DNA from: Symsagittifera roscoffensis
Taxonomy: Eukaryota > Xenacoelomorpha > Acoela > Convolutidae
Assembly: GCF_963678635.1 (NCBI RefSeq)
Contig: NC_087066.1
Location: 9,762,723-9,826,722 of the forward strand
Reading direction: 5' to 3'
Length of the DNA stretch: 64,000 bases
Shown here: one piece after another, positions 1 to 11,525 of the stretch
Layout of the letters: each line of letters starts with the position of its first letter
Numbering within the stretch: position 1 is the stretch's first letter
The notes under the pieces: model-generated
The model's database searches: none
The model's input: the letters and a program-made list of their open reading frames with translations, nothing else
What the model was told of the DNA's origin: nothing
Translations under genes and position numbers: made by a program

Positions 1-2084
1 GCGTTTTCGTCTCTTTTTTCCACGGAGGATGCTATATGAGCTCACTCTTAAGAAACACGAGCAGAGTGGGGCCCATTTTTTTAAGCAAAAGGAGCTAAAA
101 GAGCCCAGTTTTTCAGTTTTAATTCAATTTTCGGTCCCAAGTTTCTCAGTGTGAGGCTGATTGAGTCCAAATTTCCAAAAAACATTCCAAATGAGTCCCA
201 TTCTCAGTACGGAGCTGACTAAGCCCAATTCTTAACAAAAAAAAAGCTCAATTAGTTAAATTATTAGCAAATTTTGCTGATCCAGTTTCTGATTTGAGAT
301 ATAAAAAATCACAACAAACAGCAATTCTAAGGATTAGTAGACCAGAGGAAGAACAAAGGTTTTGGGTACTCAAATATTCGGTTCGAACCCCTCAACTTTG
401 GTCTCATAGAAGAGGATCAATGACCTCAATTTTGTAAACATTGGTCTCCAATTGGGCGCCATTGGGACCAATTTTTTCGTGATAACTAGGGACTAATCGT
501 GCTAAAAATTGGGCTCGTTCAGCGCCTTTTTATGGAAAACTTCAAGCAAAATTTTCAATTCCGGGAGCGAAGACTTTCAAGAAAAAACAAGGAGAGTAAA
601 ATGCCTTAAATTTTTCAAAAAATAACTACAATTTAGAAACGAGAAGGTATATGTAACTTGGAACAGATGTCTCGGATTTGATCAAGCTTTAAAACAGAGC
701 TTCCTTTTTTTTTATTGCAATTTTCGCAAAATTTACAAACACTTTTTCACGTACATACATCATTGATTTTGGCAAATATATTTTTGAGACTAGCATTTAC
801 CAAAGTGATGGTGTGTTATTCAAAGAAAAAAATTTTTTAGAAACTTTGTGGTTATCTTTTTGCATCTCAGATTCTCAAATTAAGATTGAATTGTTCAATT
901 AACTTTTCGTTTTCGACCCATTAGCGAAAGCCGCAACAATCACGGTTCGATTGTTTTCTGTTTTTTTTTGCGAGACATCTTTTTTTTCTTTTGGGCAAGT
1001 GAGGACCATATTTCGTAAGTGAAACAATAACTATCTCAAATTTTAACAAAAATTTGGAAACCTTTTTCGAAAAAAAAAAATAAATTTTTTTTGGTTAATA
1101 TTATAAAATAAAAAATATGCAGAATTAAAAATGTATAACTGACCTAGAAACTCTATTCCTCTAAATTCTCTTGCCAACCGAAGATTTTTTCCAAGATCTG
1201 TTTTAAATTAAGATATCCATTTTCGGCCGATCGTCCAAAAAAAACATTTCTTTCGGCGTTGTTTTTTTGGTCAAAATCAATCAATAAAATTGCGCAAAAA
1301 CAGTTTTCCTCGGATTATTTAAAAAAGGTCATTAAAATGTTCGAATAGTTTTGAAAATCCCCCTCGTGAAACTCCTAGAAAAAAGAGATCAGTAATATAA
1401 TCGTTTACTGTATTTTGAAGAAAGTAAGCAAAATGATAAGATTGAGTAGCCAATTTTTTCCTTTAACGGAGCTTCAATGAAAATGACGTTCTCCAGGATT
1501 ATAAAAATTTTAAACGTGTTCTCAGTTTTTTAATTTTTTGATTTTTATGAAAACTATTTTTTTTATTCTGCCCTGTAGCTGACACTTTTTTTTCATATAA
1601 GGCGTAGGTCGGGTATTCAACAGCTCTACCGTCTTTGGCTATTGCGATGAAATTTTGTGAGCTTCAAATGTGGTATCATACTCAAACCCTAATCGCGTTC
1701 ACAAAATTTCTCTACGTTCAGAAAAATTGGTCTGAATGTTACCTTTTTCAGACTGAACTCGATTGAGTGAGGAGTAATGAAGTAAATTCAAATTCAATTC
1801 TGCTGCATTTTTAACAAAATTTCAACAAAAACCAATTGACCTAAAACATAAATTAGAAAAAGAATCTGTACAAAAAATTAGAAAACTTAGTTCTCTATTT
1901 TTCTTAAATTTCTATAACTCTTAAATTTTTTTACTGTTCTTTTTTTTGGTTGCCTCCTTTTTTGTTTGCCCACCTGCGTTCAAAAAACTCTACGTTGCTT
2001 GTACAAAAAAAAAATTTCTCGTTTTTGTTATGACAATGATACAATGTCATAATCTGATTAAATGGATTTGTTTCTGCGATTTAG
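1..2084. other. Non-coding left end; presumed intron sequence of the gene ending at 2279
   Basis: No reading frame of note. Positions 60-260 hold degenerate tandem copies, about 58 bp apart, of a segment built around GAGCTGA-TGAGCCCA. The rest is AT-rich with T and A runs. Because an apparent terminal exon starts at 2085 on the plus strand, this stretch is most simply the last intron of that gene, but I found no earlier exon inside the window. Confidence 0.4.
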
Positions 2085-2279
2085 ATTGAGAACGCGGAGG
2101 GTAACGAGGGCGGGGCAGTGGGGGGCAAGGCGAGGGTGACGTCGTCAGTCTCCCCTGCCACTGTGTCCCAGGGCAAATTTGAGACCCTGATAGACCAGCT
2201 GACCAAGTTCAAACACGACATGCAGAACGTATCCAGTGATGAAGAGGACGAATTCCAGTCCTCGTTCTCCGATGATTGA
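2085..2279 (+). CDS. Terminal exon of an unrecognised host gene with an acidic, Ser-rich C-terminus
   Basis: A GC-rich island in AT-rich surroundings begins directly after a 3' splice signal (TTTCTGCGATTTAG at 2084). It stays open for 64 codons to a TGA at 2277-2279. The encoded tail begins IENAEGNEGG, has an amphipathic segment KFETLIDQLTKFKHD, and ends in an acidic Ser/Asp/Glu run finishing FSDD. Such tails are typical of regulated cytoplasmic or nuclear proteins with casein-kinase-like sites, but I do not recognise the family. The frame is read as phase 0 at the splice site because it is the only long open plus frame; the true phase depends on the missing upstream exon. A polyadenylation signal lies 130 bp downstream. 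The minus strand is also open here, but base composition and the splice signal favour the plus strand. Confidence 0.6.
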   Translation: MENAEGNEGGAVGGKARVTSSVSPATVSQGKFETLIDQLTKFKHDMQNVSSDEEDEFQSSFSDD

Positions 2280-2408
2280 AGCACTATGCATCTTAACAAT
2301 TTTTCAACCAATTCAAAAATTTTAACCTGAACAGAAGAAAATTACTTAAAACCTTATAGTTAACTATGAGCTAAACATAATAGAATACTAATAGTAAATT
2401 TATATTCA

Positions 2409-2414
2409 AATAAA
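2409..2414 (+). promoter_or_regulatory. Polyadenylation signal AATAAA of the upstream host gene
   Basis: A canonical AATAAA hexamer lies 130 bp after the TGA that closes the exon at 2279. Its position fits a short 3' UTR. Confidence 0.45.
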
Positions 2415-3126
2415 TGTACAAAGATAGCCACAGCATGGAAAACGCGATAAGAAAGTTAGTCATGGCCATTTGGTTATGGCCCACATTGAGGTCGACTAAA
2501 AAACGGCCAACTGTTGCCTGCTTTTGTATTTTTCAGTCAAACTATGTCTGGCTTCGACAATAACGTTCGACCACACAACTCCGAAGTTCATCGATGAACT
2601 TTATCGTTCATAGTAAATTTTCGCAAACAAGGCATGTCGGGACACAGTTGGCTTCATGAGGCTTGTTCAATTTTCATGGACACCGCGCTCCTTCGCTTAT
2701 CTTTATTTTTTACGTTGTAGCATTGCATTTGCTACTTAGATAAGTCTGGGGCTTACTCAAAGAGTAAGATTTTTATGAAAGTACACCGGCAGTTTATATT
2801 TTGAGTAAATCGGAGGTGAACGTTTATATTTTCAGCAAAACAGGTACCTGCAACTCGTTAGTCTGATAATTAATCTTAGTCCTGCTCAAAATGTCTTTAG
2901 TCTCAATGGACTTTCCAAAAAGGCAGTGAAACCAGGTTAAGTTAACATCAACCTTTTCCCGCCCTTAATACATATGTTTAAAAAACGGTCTGTCCTTGTC
3001 GTCGATCAATGAGACATATCTCGGAAATTTAGAGAAAATTTTGCTAAAATCTAGCTTTAACAGAGTGCGCTTTTTTCCAAAGATTTAGTAAGGTTCGTCA
3101 TGAAAGTTTTGAAGGTGGCTAATCTT
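2415..3126. other. Intergenic, nothing recognised
   Basis: Between the host-gene polyadenylation signal and the inferred 3' end of the LINE I see no reading frame, repeat or structured element I can name. Confidence 0.4.
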
Positions 3127-4259
3127 TATAATAATAATAATAAACAAGGATTTAGACATAAAGCCATGGGGCTAAAATGCCCCGCGTTGGGAGTTTTAAA
3201 CTGAGTTTTATAGTTTCTTTGGCGGCATATCCCACTTTATTGAGATATGAAGTGCTAACAAATAATTTTCATTGTTAATTTTCAAAAAAAAAACAATTGA
3301 TGAATGGGCAGAATAAAAATTATTTTTAACAGGTATTCAAATCATGCAGTTATAGGTACTGCAAATTAATACACTTTTAACATCCTACCATGTCTTTTGT
3401 ATTTAAAACAGCATTAATATATCTCAAGCAAATTGACCCTATTGTATAACGTTAGGACTTTAAAATTGTTTAAGCAGCCAAACAACTGAAACTAAGTTTA
3501 TTTTCGACATTTTGTTTAAATACAAAATATATGAGTACAATGTGAAATAATTTAATATAAATAAATCCTGTGTATGAGATGAAAAACCATCACGGCTTTT
3601 TGGAGAACTTTAATTTTTCATTTTTCCATATTGTTTTCTGAACAGCCAAAAAAATGTGACAAGCTTTTTTAAGAACCAGTTTCTTGGAAAACAACCAATT
3701 TCCTCAAAGTAATCATCCTCAATTGCATAAAAATCTTCTCAAAAAATTCAATGTCGTTTAGAGTTATCTAGTGAGCTGATCTTCTCAAAATTATTAGGGT
3801 ATCGCAAAGCTCATGATTGATAAAGATAAAACATATCAAAAAATCAGAATCCATTAAGTACTTAAAACAGTAGGCTGAATAAGAGTGGGGTTAGCGTCAG
3901 CTGCTATTATTACAACTTTTTCCATTTGAGAAAAAGCAACCATTATTTAACTCGAACTAAAAAAATTGGATACTAAATGCGTAAAACGGTGGGAATTCTG
4001 CTAAAAATCGTGTTCAAACATGTTGATGTTTGGTGAAAGCAAAAAGAAGAGAGAAAACCACTTTATTGTTTCATCAATTTTGCAGATACAAAACTGGTTG
4101 TGTATGGAACAAGTGTACAGTATTATTAAAAACGTGAATGAAAAAAATGTTTCATCAGTGACTGATTATATAAGAATATATAAAGCTCTTCTCGAGAAAA
4201 AATGGGGAAGTTGGGTGTTGGCGTAGAGTCTATATTCTATATGCATTAAAACTTATCCT

Positions 4260-4457
4260 CTAGATGCATTTTTTATTTAATCTGTTTGATAACGTATAGG
4301 TTTGCTTCCTGGAGATGATTTTGTGAATTACCAAATTAAAGCTTTTTATTGATGTAAATAGGAATGAGCTACGCAGAATTTTGGTTTTACACAATCCTGG
4401 CAGGAGAATTGAATCGGCGCGATCTTTGTGTCGGAAATTAGAATTCGGAAACTGCAA
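4260..4457 (-). pseudogene. LINE ORF C-terminal end
   Basis: Sixty-five residues including NSNFRHKDRADSILLP and a final NRLNKKCI. This is the basic segment seen at the end of CR1/L2/Jockey ORFs, where a short Asn/Arg/Leu-Pro motif precedes an Ile/Phe-Lys-rich tail. Order and strand agree with the reverse transcriptase relic upstream. Confidence 0.5.
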
Positions 4458-5039
4458 GAACCTAAATGCTCCAGTTCTGTTTTAGCTGAATAAAGGAAGA
4501 GTTTGTGTTTATCTCTCTTTGAATATATCTCTAGCAGTAGGCATTATGTGTTTTTCCTCTCGCATTTGTGACAAAATCTCTTATTTTCATGTTCATGACA
4601 ATCCGTATACCTCATTTTATTTACTTTTCCAGCTTGTCTAGGTTTGCTTTGTTAAAAATATTCAAAAGCAAGCATGGATAGTGTAAATTGTTTATTACAA
4701 GGGAATTGAGTAAAAGGATTCCGGTTCGTAGAGTAACGTATTCTCTATGCTTTTGATTGTTTGGATTGCACTAGCCATCATCTGTAACACCTTGATAAAA
4801 AAGTTTTTCAAAAGATAAACCTGCATCTATGTTAACACCGAAAAAAACTGATGGATTCAAATAATTTGACTTGCTAATTTCCTTCTTGTAGCTTGCAGTT
4901 GTTTTAAGAGTTTGTTACTGCTGGAACAGAGAAAATGATGAACTAAATTTTGCCTGCATTTATCATTATTTGGCTTAAATGAAAATATGAGAGCATTTTT
5001 TTGAAACTGGATTTAATGAATTGTGTTGTGGATATCGAA

Positions 5040-5620
5040 TTTGAACTTAGCAGTATTGTATCATCGGCGTACCGTACAAGTCTACAGTTTCTGGCATAAT
5101 ATTAACAGATACGTTAAACAGTAGAGGTCCTAGTAATATACTTTGAGGCACACCTTGCCCCCCCCCCCCCCAATTTCAGCCAACCTGAATTTGCACCATT
5201 TACAATTGTTTGCTGCTGTCTGTTTTCTAGAAGGGAATCTACTAGATCAAGGGCTGATGGTTCGAAAGCAAAATTTCTCAACTTTTAGTCCAGAATGGGA
5301 TGGATGTGATCAAACGCTTTCGAGAGATCTAAACATTCCGCTGCTGCTACATAAGCTATGCTTATCAAAATGAAAGGTGATTTTTTCAGTTGAGTTTAGA
5401 AAAGCATCATTGGTCGAATAACCGTACTGAAAACCGAATTGTTTGAGGCTTGGAATATTATTATCGAACAAAAATTTATTTAGTTGCGCTGAAAAAAAAC
5501 TGTGAAATAAATTAGAGACAACTGATAGTATGAAAATTAGTTGGTAATTGATTGGATCGGCTTGTTCTCTTTCTTTTAAAACGAAAAAACTCAAGAAAGT
5601 TCTCTAGATACAATCTTTTA
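5040..5620 (-). pseudogene. LINE reverse transcriptase fragment
   Basis: From about 5594 the minus strand reads DPINYQLIFILSVVSNLF, then QFGFQYGYSTNDA, matching the fingers-domain blocks (NYRPIS-, QFGFR-) of CR1/L2/Jockey-type reverse transcriptases. Further down, about 5170-5060, it reads QGVPQSILLGPLLFN followed by a decayed catalytic YADD block (bases still suggest YADDT across a frameshift). A run of 14 C (5158-5171 on the plus strand) has expanded just before the GVPQ block and adds a frame break. Confidence 0.7.
5158..5171 (+). repeat. Homopolymer C run (14 bases)
   Basis: Fourteen consecutive C on the plus strand inside the LINE reverse transcriptase relic. It probably expanded after the element died. 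Confidence 0.9.
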
Positions 5621-6499
5621 TTATTATAGTTTAAAAAGGTTTGATTGTGTGCGCACTGTCTTTCAGGGCCCTAACAGGTATTGTACTGAGTCCTACATGC
5701 TCATCGATTGGAAGCAATAAAATTGCTTCAAACATTATTTTGTGAGTGACTTATCTGAGTGAAACTCTTTGGTATCAATTCTCAGAGCACTAGGTTTGGT
5801 GGACATTGAAATTGGAGAGCGTGGAGTTGTTTAGATGCTTAGAGTTGAAAACCTGTAATTAGGCTACTCAGGTTTCATTTTATTATAATTGATTTATATA
5901 CCAAATGAGGTCCGCAATTCATTTATCTGGATAGTTCGCTTCACTGTATTTCTGATGGAATTGATGAAGTTCCATTGCTTTTTGGGAATGTCAAGATTCT
6001 GAAAAGGAGCTTTCGTCTCATTCATGTATAAAAATAAAAGAGGATTGTTGAATGTAATTTTCGCTCGTTCATGTGTTTCATAATCTAAGGCAGTTTGCCA
6101 AGACTGATAACTTTTAGTGCAATTTCCTTTTTCAATCTCAACGATCGGTCTATTGTTTTCATAACTTTTTAAGATAATTGAAGTGGTGGTTAATTATGGA
6201 AAAATTTCGCTTCAAATGGTGAGTGGTTACTTAAAACCTCTGTCAGTATCTGTTCAATTTTAAGTACCATTTTGAATGTGTTTGTTTTGGTTAAGTTTCT
6301 CACAAGATCGATTTCTATTGTTCTTTTTTGTTGCACCTCAAAACTCGAGTTGGGATCGTTTTTTCTTTTGTTTTGATTTTACTAAAACACTTTGTCATTG
6401 GATATTAAATGGTGCTTCTGCTACAAGAGTTTCCTTAAAAGAATTTGGTTGAGATAATATAATAAAAGAGAGATCTTCTATGTCCAGAGTTATATGCTG

Positions 6500-7045
6500 G
6501 CAACGTTTTTTTTACCACGGGCAAATTATAAGATTCAATCAAACTGCTGAGAAATTTGGCTTCTGGTTTGTTCAGGTAGTTGATGCTGAGATATCCAAGG
6601 ATAGTTAAACTTCTGGCTTCCGAAGAAACATAAACAATACTTTCTTCGAATTGTCTTCAAAGAAAAATTGTTTAAATTGTTTATGCGGATTGTACGCAAG
6701 CGCTTTTGCCTGCCTTTTGACAGCTTTAAAATTATTCTACCCAGTTGCCTTCTAAGTGATAGGGACGTAAAAATGTTGTCTTCTCGGATCTTAGGGTAAA
6801 ATTTTTTTGGGACAAGAAGAAGTGTGCCCAACCCTTGAGCTTTGACCAGAGCTTGTTTTATTCTGGTCACTTCGGAATATGACATGGGTTGACACACAGA
6901 ACGAGTACGTGAGATGATCGCATGTTTTATCCAGCCAAGTTTCGATGAGACTAATTATAGCAATTGAGTCAAAAACTTTTGAAAAGAAGCGTATTTCAGC
7001 ATGTTTGTTTTTTAGGCTTCCGCAGTTTAAAGTTAGAAACTTGAT
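6500..7045 (-). pseudogene. LINE AP-like endonuclease domain, N-terminal part
   Basis: The frame starts IKFLTLNCGSLKNKHAEIR and reaches SLIETWLD, the strand-loop motif carrying the metal-binding glutamate in LINE endonucleases (usual form ETWL). After a frame change near 6895 a basic region follows. The nuclease nicks target DNA to prime reverse transcription. The domain is incomplete and frameshifted, and the downstream catalytic His/Asp motifs are not visible. Confidence 0.6.
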
Positions 7046-7249
7046 TTAATCATGGTGTTGTTTTGCAATACTTTTGAGGTTCTCATAAGACATGACTGAA
7101 CCTGGGTTCACCTCGATATCGCCGCATAGGAGGAGTAAGGTTTGCGACATTGCAATCTGAAACAGGGATAAAAATTGCACTATAGATACAAGAGGTGTAC
7201 CTATCTTTGAGTTTAGATATCGATTTTGTAGGCGCCATATTTGCGCAGT
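7046..7249 (-). pseudogene. LINE ORF N-terminus with hydrophobic segment and degenerate 2A-like motif
   Basis: The frame opens after a TGA at 7252-7250 and ends at a TAA at 7048-7046. The endonuclease continues in the same frame directly after that TAA, so the stop is probably a mutation in one ancestral ORF. Around 7097-7123 the frame reads LLLLCGDIEVNPGS, against the 2A consensus D-(V/I)-E-x-N-P-G-P. The invariant final proline is serine here. In known 2A sequences the ribosome skips between the glycine and the final proline, so this copy should not skip. 2A-like sequences ahead of the endonuclease are known from LINEs of several aquatic invertebrates. Confidence 0.65.
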
Positions 7250-7252
7250 TCA

Positions 7253-7849
7253 TTGAAATAATGTGATTTAGTCTAATGTTAAAAAATAGAGAAAAAAAAA
7301 TTGGGAGATTTTGAAAAGATAATTACTAAACATGATTTTTAAACAGATAAACTCAGCATTCATTGGGCATATAACTGCTGAATCAATCACATGTATAGTT
7401 AATATGTGTTGAATAAGTCATAATTGTGACCATCATCGCTCATATAGTTACAAGTTTAGCTACTCGTGAAGTTTGAATAATCAATTTTGCTATAGCCATA
7501 ACTCGTCAAACTTTCTGGGCAATCGGGGTTCCTTGCAATTAGGCTTGAGCTAAGCTTATGAGGTTCCTCTGAGCGTGCACTGGGCCCCTAGAGGTACAAG
7601 GGTTTTGTGACATTATTCGAGTTGATAAGCTCGTAAACGTCAAAATTTTAGCTCTGCTGATTGCTTCTCGAAATAGACTTGAGGAAAACATGAAACCCAG
7701 ACATCTCATTGGGTATCTGAAAATTTTCGTTTCCTACTGAAAACTTTGGTGGCAAGCATGCAAAATCAATCATCAAAAATAAATTTAACAATTTTTTTAA
7801 TCGCTTGTTTCAAACCTATCCCGTTATCGATAATTATTTTGGCCATTGT
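7253..7849. other. Non-coding spacer
   Basis: AT-rich sequence between the LINE 5' end and the first dispersed repeat copy. No reading frame or repeat recognised. Confidence 0.35.
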
Positions 7850-8340
7850 TCTATTTTAGATTATTTTCTTTTCGTTTTCCACGTAAAATCAGGTACCACA
7901 AATAATGATCGGACTGGGTTGAGTGATATATCATATTTAAGCCCTTATATTGTGATTCGAACCACTTAAAAAAATTTTCCCCTCTGTCGAGAAAAACCGG
8001 TTCGAAACTTTTGATTATTCGACTTATTTCGAGCAAATAAAGCCAGCAGTCAGTTTTGTTTTTGCTTAAAAGCTTACAAAAGCTAATTGAACATAACTTA
8101 TTTTTCCTGGGTAACTTTGTTTGAATTGGTTTTTTAGCGCAATTTTCGAATCAAAACTTTCAAAAATTCAAAAAACTGCAAAACTTTTTTTATATATTTT
8201 TATAAATTGTTTTTCCATTCGCCTAGTCTAGTACGGTTGTCGCATACACTTGTCCACAGTTTTTTGTTCAGCTCCTTTTATCACGCCACGCAAAAAAAAA
8301 ACGACAATTAAATGATCAGTAACCGGCTGATGACAGTGTC
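7850..8340 (+). repeat. Dispersed repeat family X, copy A (shortened)
   Basis: Shared with copies at 10735-13375 and 57330-57965. Landmarks in order are a GATCGGACTGG-like block, TTAAGCCCTTATATTGTGATTCGAA, GTCGAGAAAAACCGGT, CGACTTATTTCGAGC(A/G)AATAAAGC, AAGCTTA, and near the end CACGCCACGCAAAAAA-ACGACAAT followed by AACCGGCT. Relative to copy C about 60 bp are missing between ACGACAAT and AACCGGCT. I see no coding capacity or terminal inverted repeats, so the class is unknown. Confidence 0.6.
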
Positions 8341-9660
8341 CTTGCATGAAATTGTTTTTGTTTTATGCTTTTGTGAATAGTCTTCAAAAGGTCTGGACGA
8401 TTGACAAGTAACTTATTATCACTCAACTTTTTTAAAAAATGACCCTGAACCTTCATAGACCTTAAGACCTTATCGAACCGCAAAAACAGAGATTTTTTAT
8501 CAGCCTCAGATCCTTCTCGTAACAGCCGACTGCTGGGATTAAGGATTCGATTCAAAAGACAGTACTGTGTGAAAAGAGTCTTGAAGAAAAAAAAACTGAA
8601 CCGATTCTGAATAAAAATGAACAAAATTTTTTGGGCAAATAACTTTTGCACATTTTTTCAAATAAATTTTTCGTTTATAAGGATAATTTTCAGGTAACCC
8701 CCAATGAGTTTTCCATGGATAAAATTTGGTTATCATGGACTTTCTTGGTCTGACTCGACATATTTTTAAAAGAATCAATTTTAATGGACTAATAAAAACC
8801 TGATTTGTTTTGTACTTTCTTATTTCTCCCTCTATAAATACTTCAAACTAACTACCTACACTCTTATTTTCTTCACTTGCTACCGTCTACCCTCCCCCAC
8901 CTCTTACCCTTTTTTTTAAATTAACGTTAAAGTATCATAAGAGTGACAAACCCCCTTCCTCGCCGCCCTGCAAACCATTACCTCCTCCCCAAAAAACATA
9001 ATGGGTTTAATTGCGGGGCGGGGTTGAGGGTATGGAAAGGGGCAGGTGTGCGTATCAATGTGGGTGGATGGTTGTAAATTTGGGCATGTTAATTTTGGGT
9101 GATAAAAATAAAAACAAGTGGATTTTAATATGTTTTGCAAGATATAATTAACTGTGAATAGGTTTTGGAATATAGTAAGCTGTGAGTAATGCAGAAAAAG
9201 ATACAACTGTTGCAGAAATTTTGAACAAACTTAAAGAGATTATAACCGCATTATATTCCATTAAAATGGACTTAAATGGAAATTAATCGATTTAACTCCT
9301 CAAAAAATGGAATCTAATGAAATATAATCGATTGCGTGGTCTCAAAGTGTAATTAAAATTAAATATAATGACAGCCTTTTGACAACAAAAATTGGTTATG
9401 TTCGATTATTATCCACAAAAATTCTCTGCGGGTAGCACCAGTTGGGTAAATAAAGCAAATTTCAAACTTCCTAAGATTCATCGCAAATGATCTTTCTTTG
9501 TTTTATAATCTAAACCCTCAATCTGTTTGATGGATTGTTCATAATAATAAAATTTTTATTCGGAGATTTTTAAGTTATAAGATAACTGTTTAAGATGAAA
9601 CGTACATGTTTTTGCTACAACTGCAAATAAACAAAGAAGCGCTTAAGAACCTTCTTTTTT
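8341..9660. other. Non-coding; pyrimidine-rich block and TAATCGATT-type repeats
   Basis: Positions 8820-9060 form a C/T-rich then G-rich low-complexity block. Positions 9240-9340 contain several ATAATCGATT/TTAATCGATT variants like those at 59.7-60.6 kb. No supported gene. Confidence 0.4.
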
Positions 9661-9860
9661 NNNNNNNNNNNNNNNNNNNNNNNNNNNNNNNNNNNNNNNN
9701 NNNNNNNNNNNNNNNNNNNNNNNNNNNNNNNNNNNNNNNNNNNNNNNNNNNNNNNNNNNNNNNNNNNNNNNNNNNNNNNNNNNNNNNNNNNNNNNNNNNN
9801 NNNNNNNNNNNNNNNNNNNNNNNNNNNNNNNNNNNNNNNNNNNNNNNNNNNNNNNNNNNN
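9661..9860. other. Assembly gap (200 N)
   Basis: Exactly 200 undetermined bases, a conventional placeholder. Frames drawn across it are meaningless. Confidence 0.99.
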
Positions 9861-10734
9861 ATGAAAACTTTTTGCACGCAAAAAATCCAAATCTATGGGA
9901 AAAGAGAATTTATCTAAAACAAACAATCTCCAAAAACAAAAATTTGGACTTTTTATTTGAATAAATTAAAAGGCCATGGTTTTTGCGTATAAACATGTTA
10001 AAAAGTTTATGTTTTTAAACGGTGTTGAAAAATATAGTTTCGGTATTTTAAAATCCAAGGTTAAGTAACAACTGTTTGCTAATAAGATCATTAACGACAA
10101 CTAAAATAGGAGATTACCAAAGGTGGCAGACGTCAACTAAGTCAAGCACCGGCGTGGAGTTGGTTGATTGACAGATGTTATCATGAACATAAACTTAAGA
10201 ATAGGTGAAATAAATTAATCACTATGACATTCCCCTTCATATGAAATGAAATGGTGCAAGTACAATGAATGATGGCTGATGACTCAGAAACTTTATAATG
10301 GAAATTTAAAGGCTCAGCATATTAAATTATAAATGAATGAAATTAAATGACTCATTGATGTTTCTTATCTTTAAAAACCTATTTCGGAGCAAAATTTTTT
10401 AGCCTTATCTAATATACAGGAAATTTTGAGGTTATTACCGGTTATCCACTGTGATTTCTTCTTTGAAAAAATACGTGGTAATTATGTTTACGGTCAAAAA
10501 AAGCTATTTTGGTCAAAAAAATTAATAAGTGAAACAAATAAAAGAATATTTGTGGCTTAAAAAAAAAGAAAACATTTTCAAATAATTTTTATGATTGGAA
10601 AAAATTTAATCATAGTGGTTCTATATAGCTGTTTGAACAAATGAAATTGTTAAAAACAGTTCAACATTACTTCCGACCCTGAAATTGGGAAGAGTCTTGA
10701 ATTCGAGTGTTTCGGGTTTTCTTCCGTTTCTTTT

Positions 10735-11262
10735 TTTTCAACGCAAATTTAGGTAAACAATCGGAATTGGTCCACAATAAAGGAACGGAATGGGTCGAGT
10801 GATAAATAAATTAAAAGACCTTTTAATCGAGATTCGAACGAATTTTAGAAATTGTCAAAAGTTTTAATCTCCAGAAAAACCAGTTCATCAATTTTGAGTT
10901 TTTTTTCTGATTTCGAGCGAGTTTGTTTCAAGTAGTTTTGTTTCATGAAATTATGTTTGTTGTAAGCTTCATTTACCGTTTACTTGGCTAAAAAAGTTTT
11001 GAAAATTCAACAATTTTCTGCAAAAATTTGTAGTAGTTGTGCAAGACTTATTTACTCTTAAGGAGAACACAAAAACAATAAATACATAGCAAGAAATACA
11101 AATTAAAACACGGATAGCCGGTTTCTGTGCAAAAAACACAAAATTTTCCGACCAGATTCGTGACAAACTACTGAAAACTATTTCAACTATACAAACGCGC
11201 AGAAAATTAGTAATCAAGCATAAAACACTATAGTTGTCTTCGTATAAAAATGTGCCAAGAAG
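10735..11262 (+). repeat. Dispersed repeat family X, copy B, left part
   Basis: Diverged copy: GGTCGAGTGATAAATAAATTAAAAGACC, GATTCGAACGAAT, CCAGAAAAACCAGTTC and TTTCGAGCGAGT follow the order seen in copies A and C. The copy is cut by the gag-only LTR element at 11268 and resumes at 12963. Confidence 0.5.
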
Positions 11263-11267
11263 GCCAA
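11263..11267. repeat. Target-site duplication GCCAA, left
   Basis: GCCAA directly precedes the left LTR and recurs at 12958-12962. Five bases is normal for Ty3/gypsy integrases. Confidence 0.9.
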
Positions 11268-11525
11268 TGTCATACCGCTACTGCAGTAGCAGTATTTGTC
11301 TATGTATGTACAACCAACCTATGGTGCTTACTCATTACTTTTATGGTATGCTCAAGGTCATAGTGAGTGATGACATTGAGAATAAGTGAGAGATCAGAGT
11401 TTGTAACACTGATCTAGCTCTCAGTAACAAAATAAAACAAAAGAAAAAGAAAACCTAAATTCAATATTCCAAATACAGTATTGAATTACAACTTGTTTTC
11501 AACCGATATCGCAACGCATATCACA
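11268..11525 (+). repeat. 5' LTR of gag-only element
   Basis: 258 bp, TGTCATACCG to ATATCACA, nearly identical to 12700-12957. Its last base is the A of the gag ATG. Confidence 0.95.

Larger units (their letters stand above)
3127..7249 (-). mobile_element. Decayed non-LTR retrotransposon (CR1/L2/Jockey-like LINE)
   Basis: Minus-strand fragments occur in the correct order for a single LINE. First is a short N-terminal frame with a 2A-like motif (7249-7046), then an AP-endonuclease start (7045 downward, LNCGSLKNKH and LIETWLD), reverse transcriptase blocks (5594-5040), and a typical basic C-terminal end (4457-4260). A (TTA/ATT)n tail at about 3128-3146 on this strand, after CCTTGTTTATTATT, is a plausible 3' terminus. 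The ORF is broken by stops, frameshifts and a 14-base C run. Assignment of 3127-4260 as its 3' UTR is inference, because that is long for this type and could belong to another copy. The element cannot be active. Confidence 0.75.

Noticed and set aside
2081-2311. Minus-strand 76-residue frame at the terminal exon
   Set aside because: The plus strand has the splice acceptor, a coherent acidic C-terminus and a downstream poly(A) signal.
5143-5373. Plus-strand 76-residue frame with a proline run
   Set aside because: Antisense to the LINE reverse transcriptase; the prolines come from the C14 run.
8820-9206. Minus-strand 96-residue frame in the C/T-rich block
   Set aside because: Low-complexity DNA; no conserved motif or splice context.
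9590-9926. Frames running across the N block on both strands
   Set aside because: They are open only because N has no stop codon.
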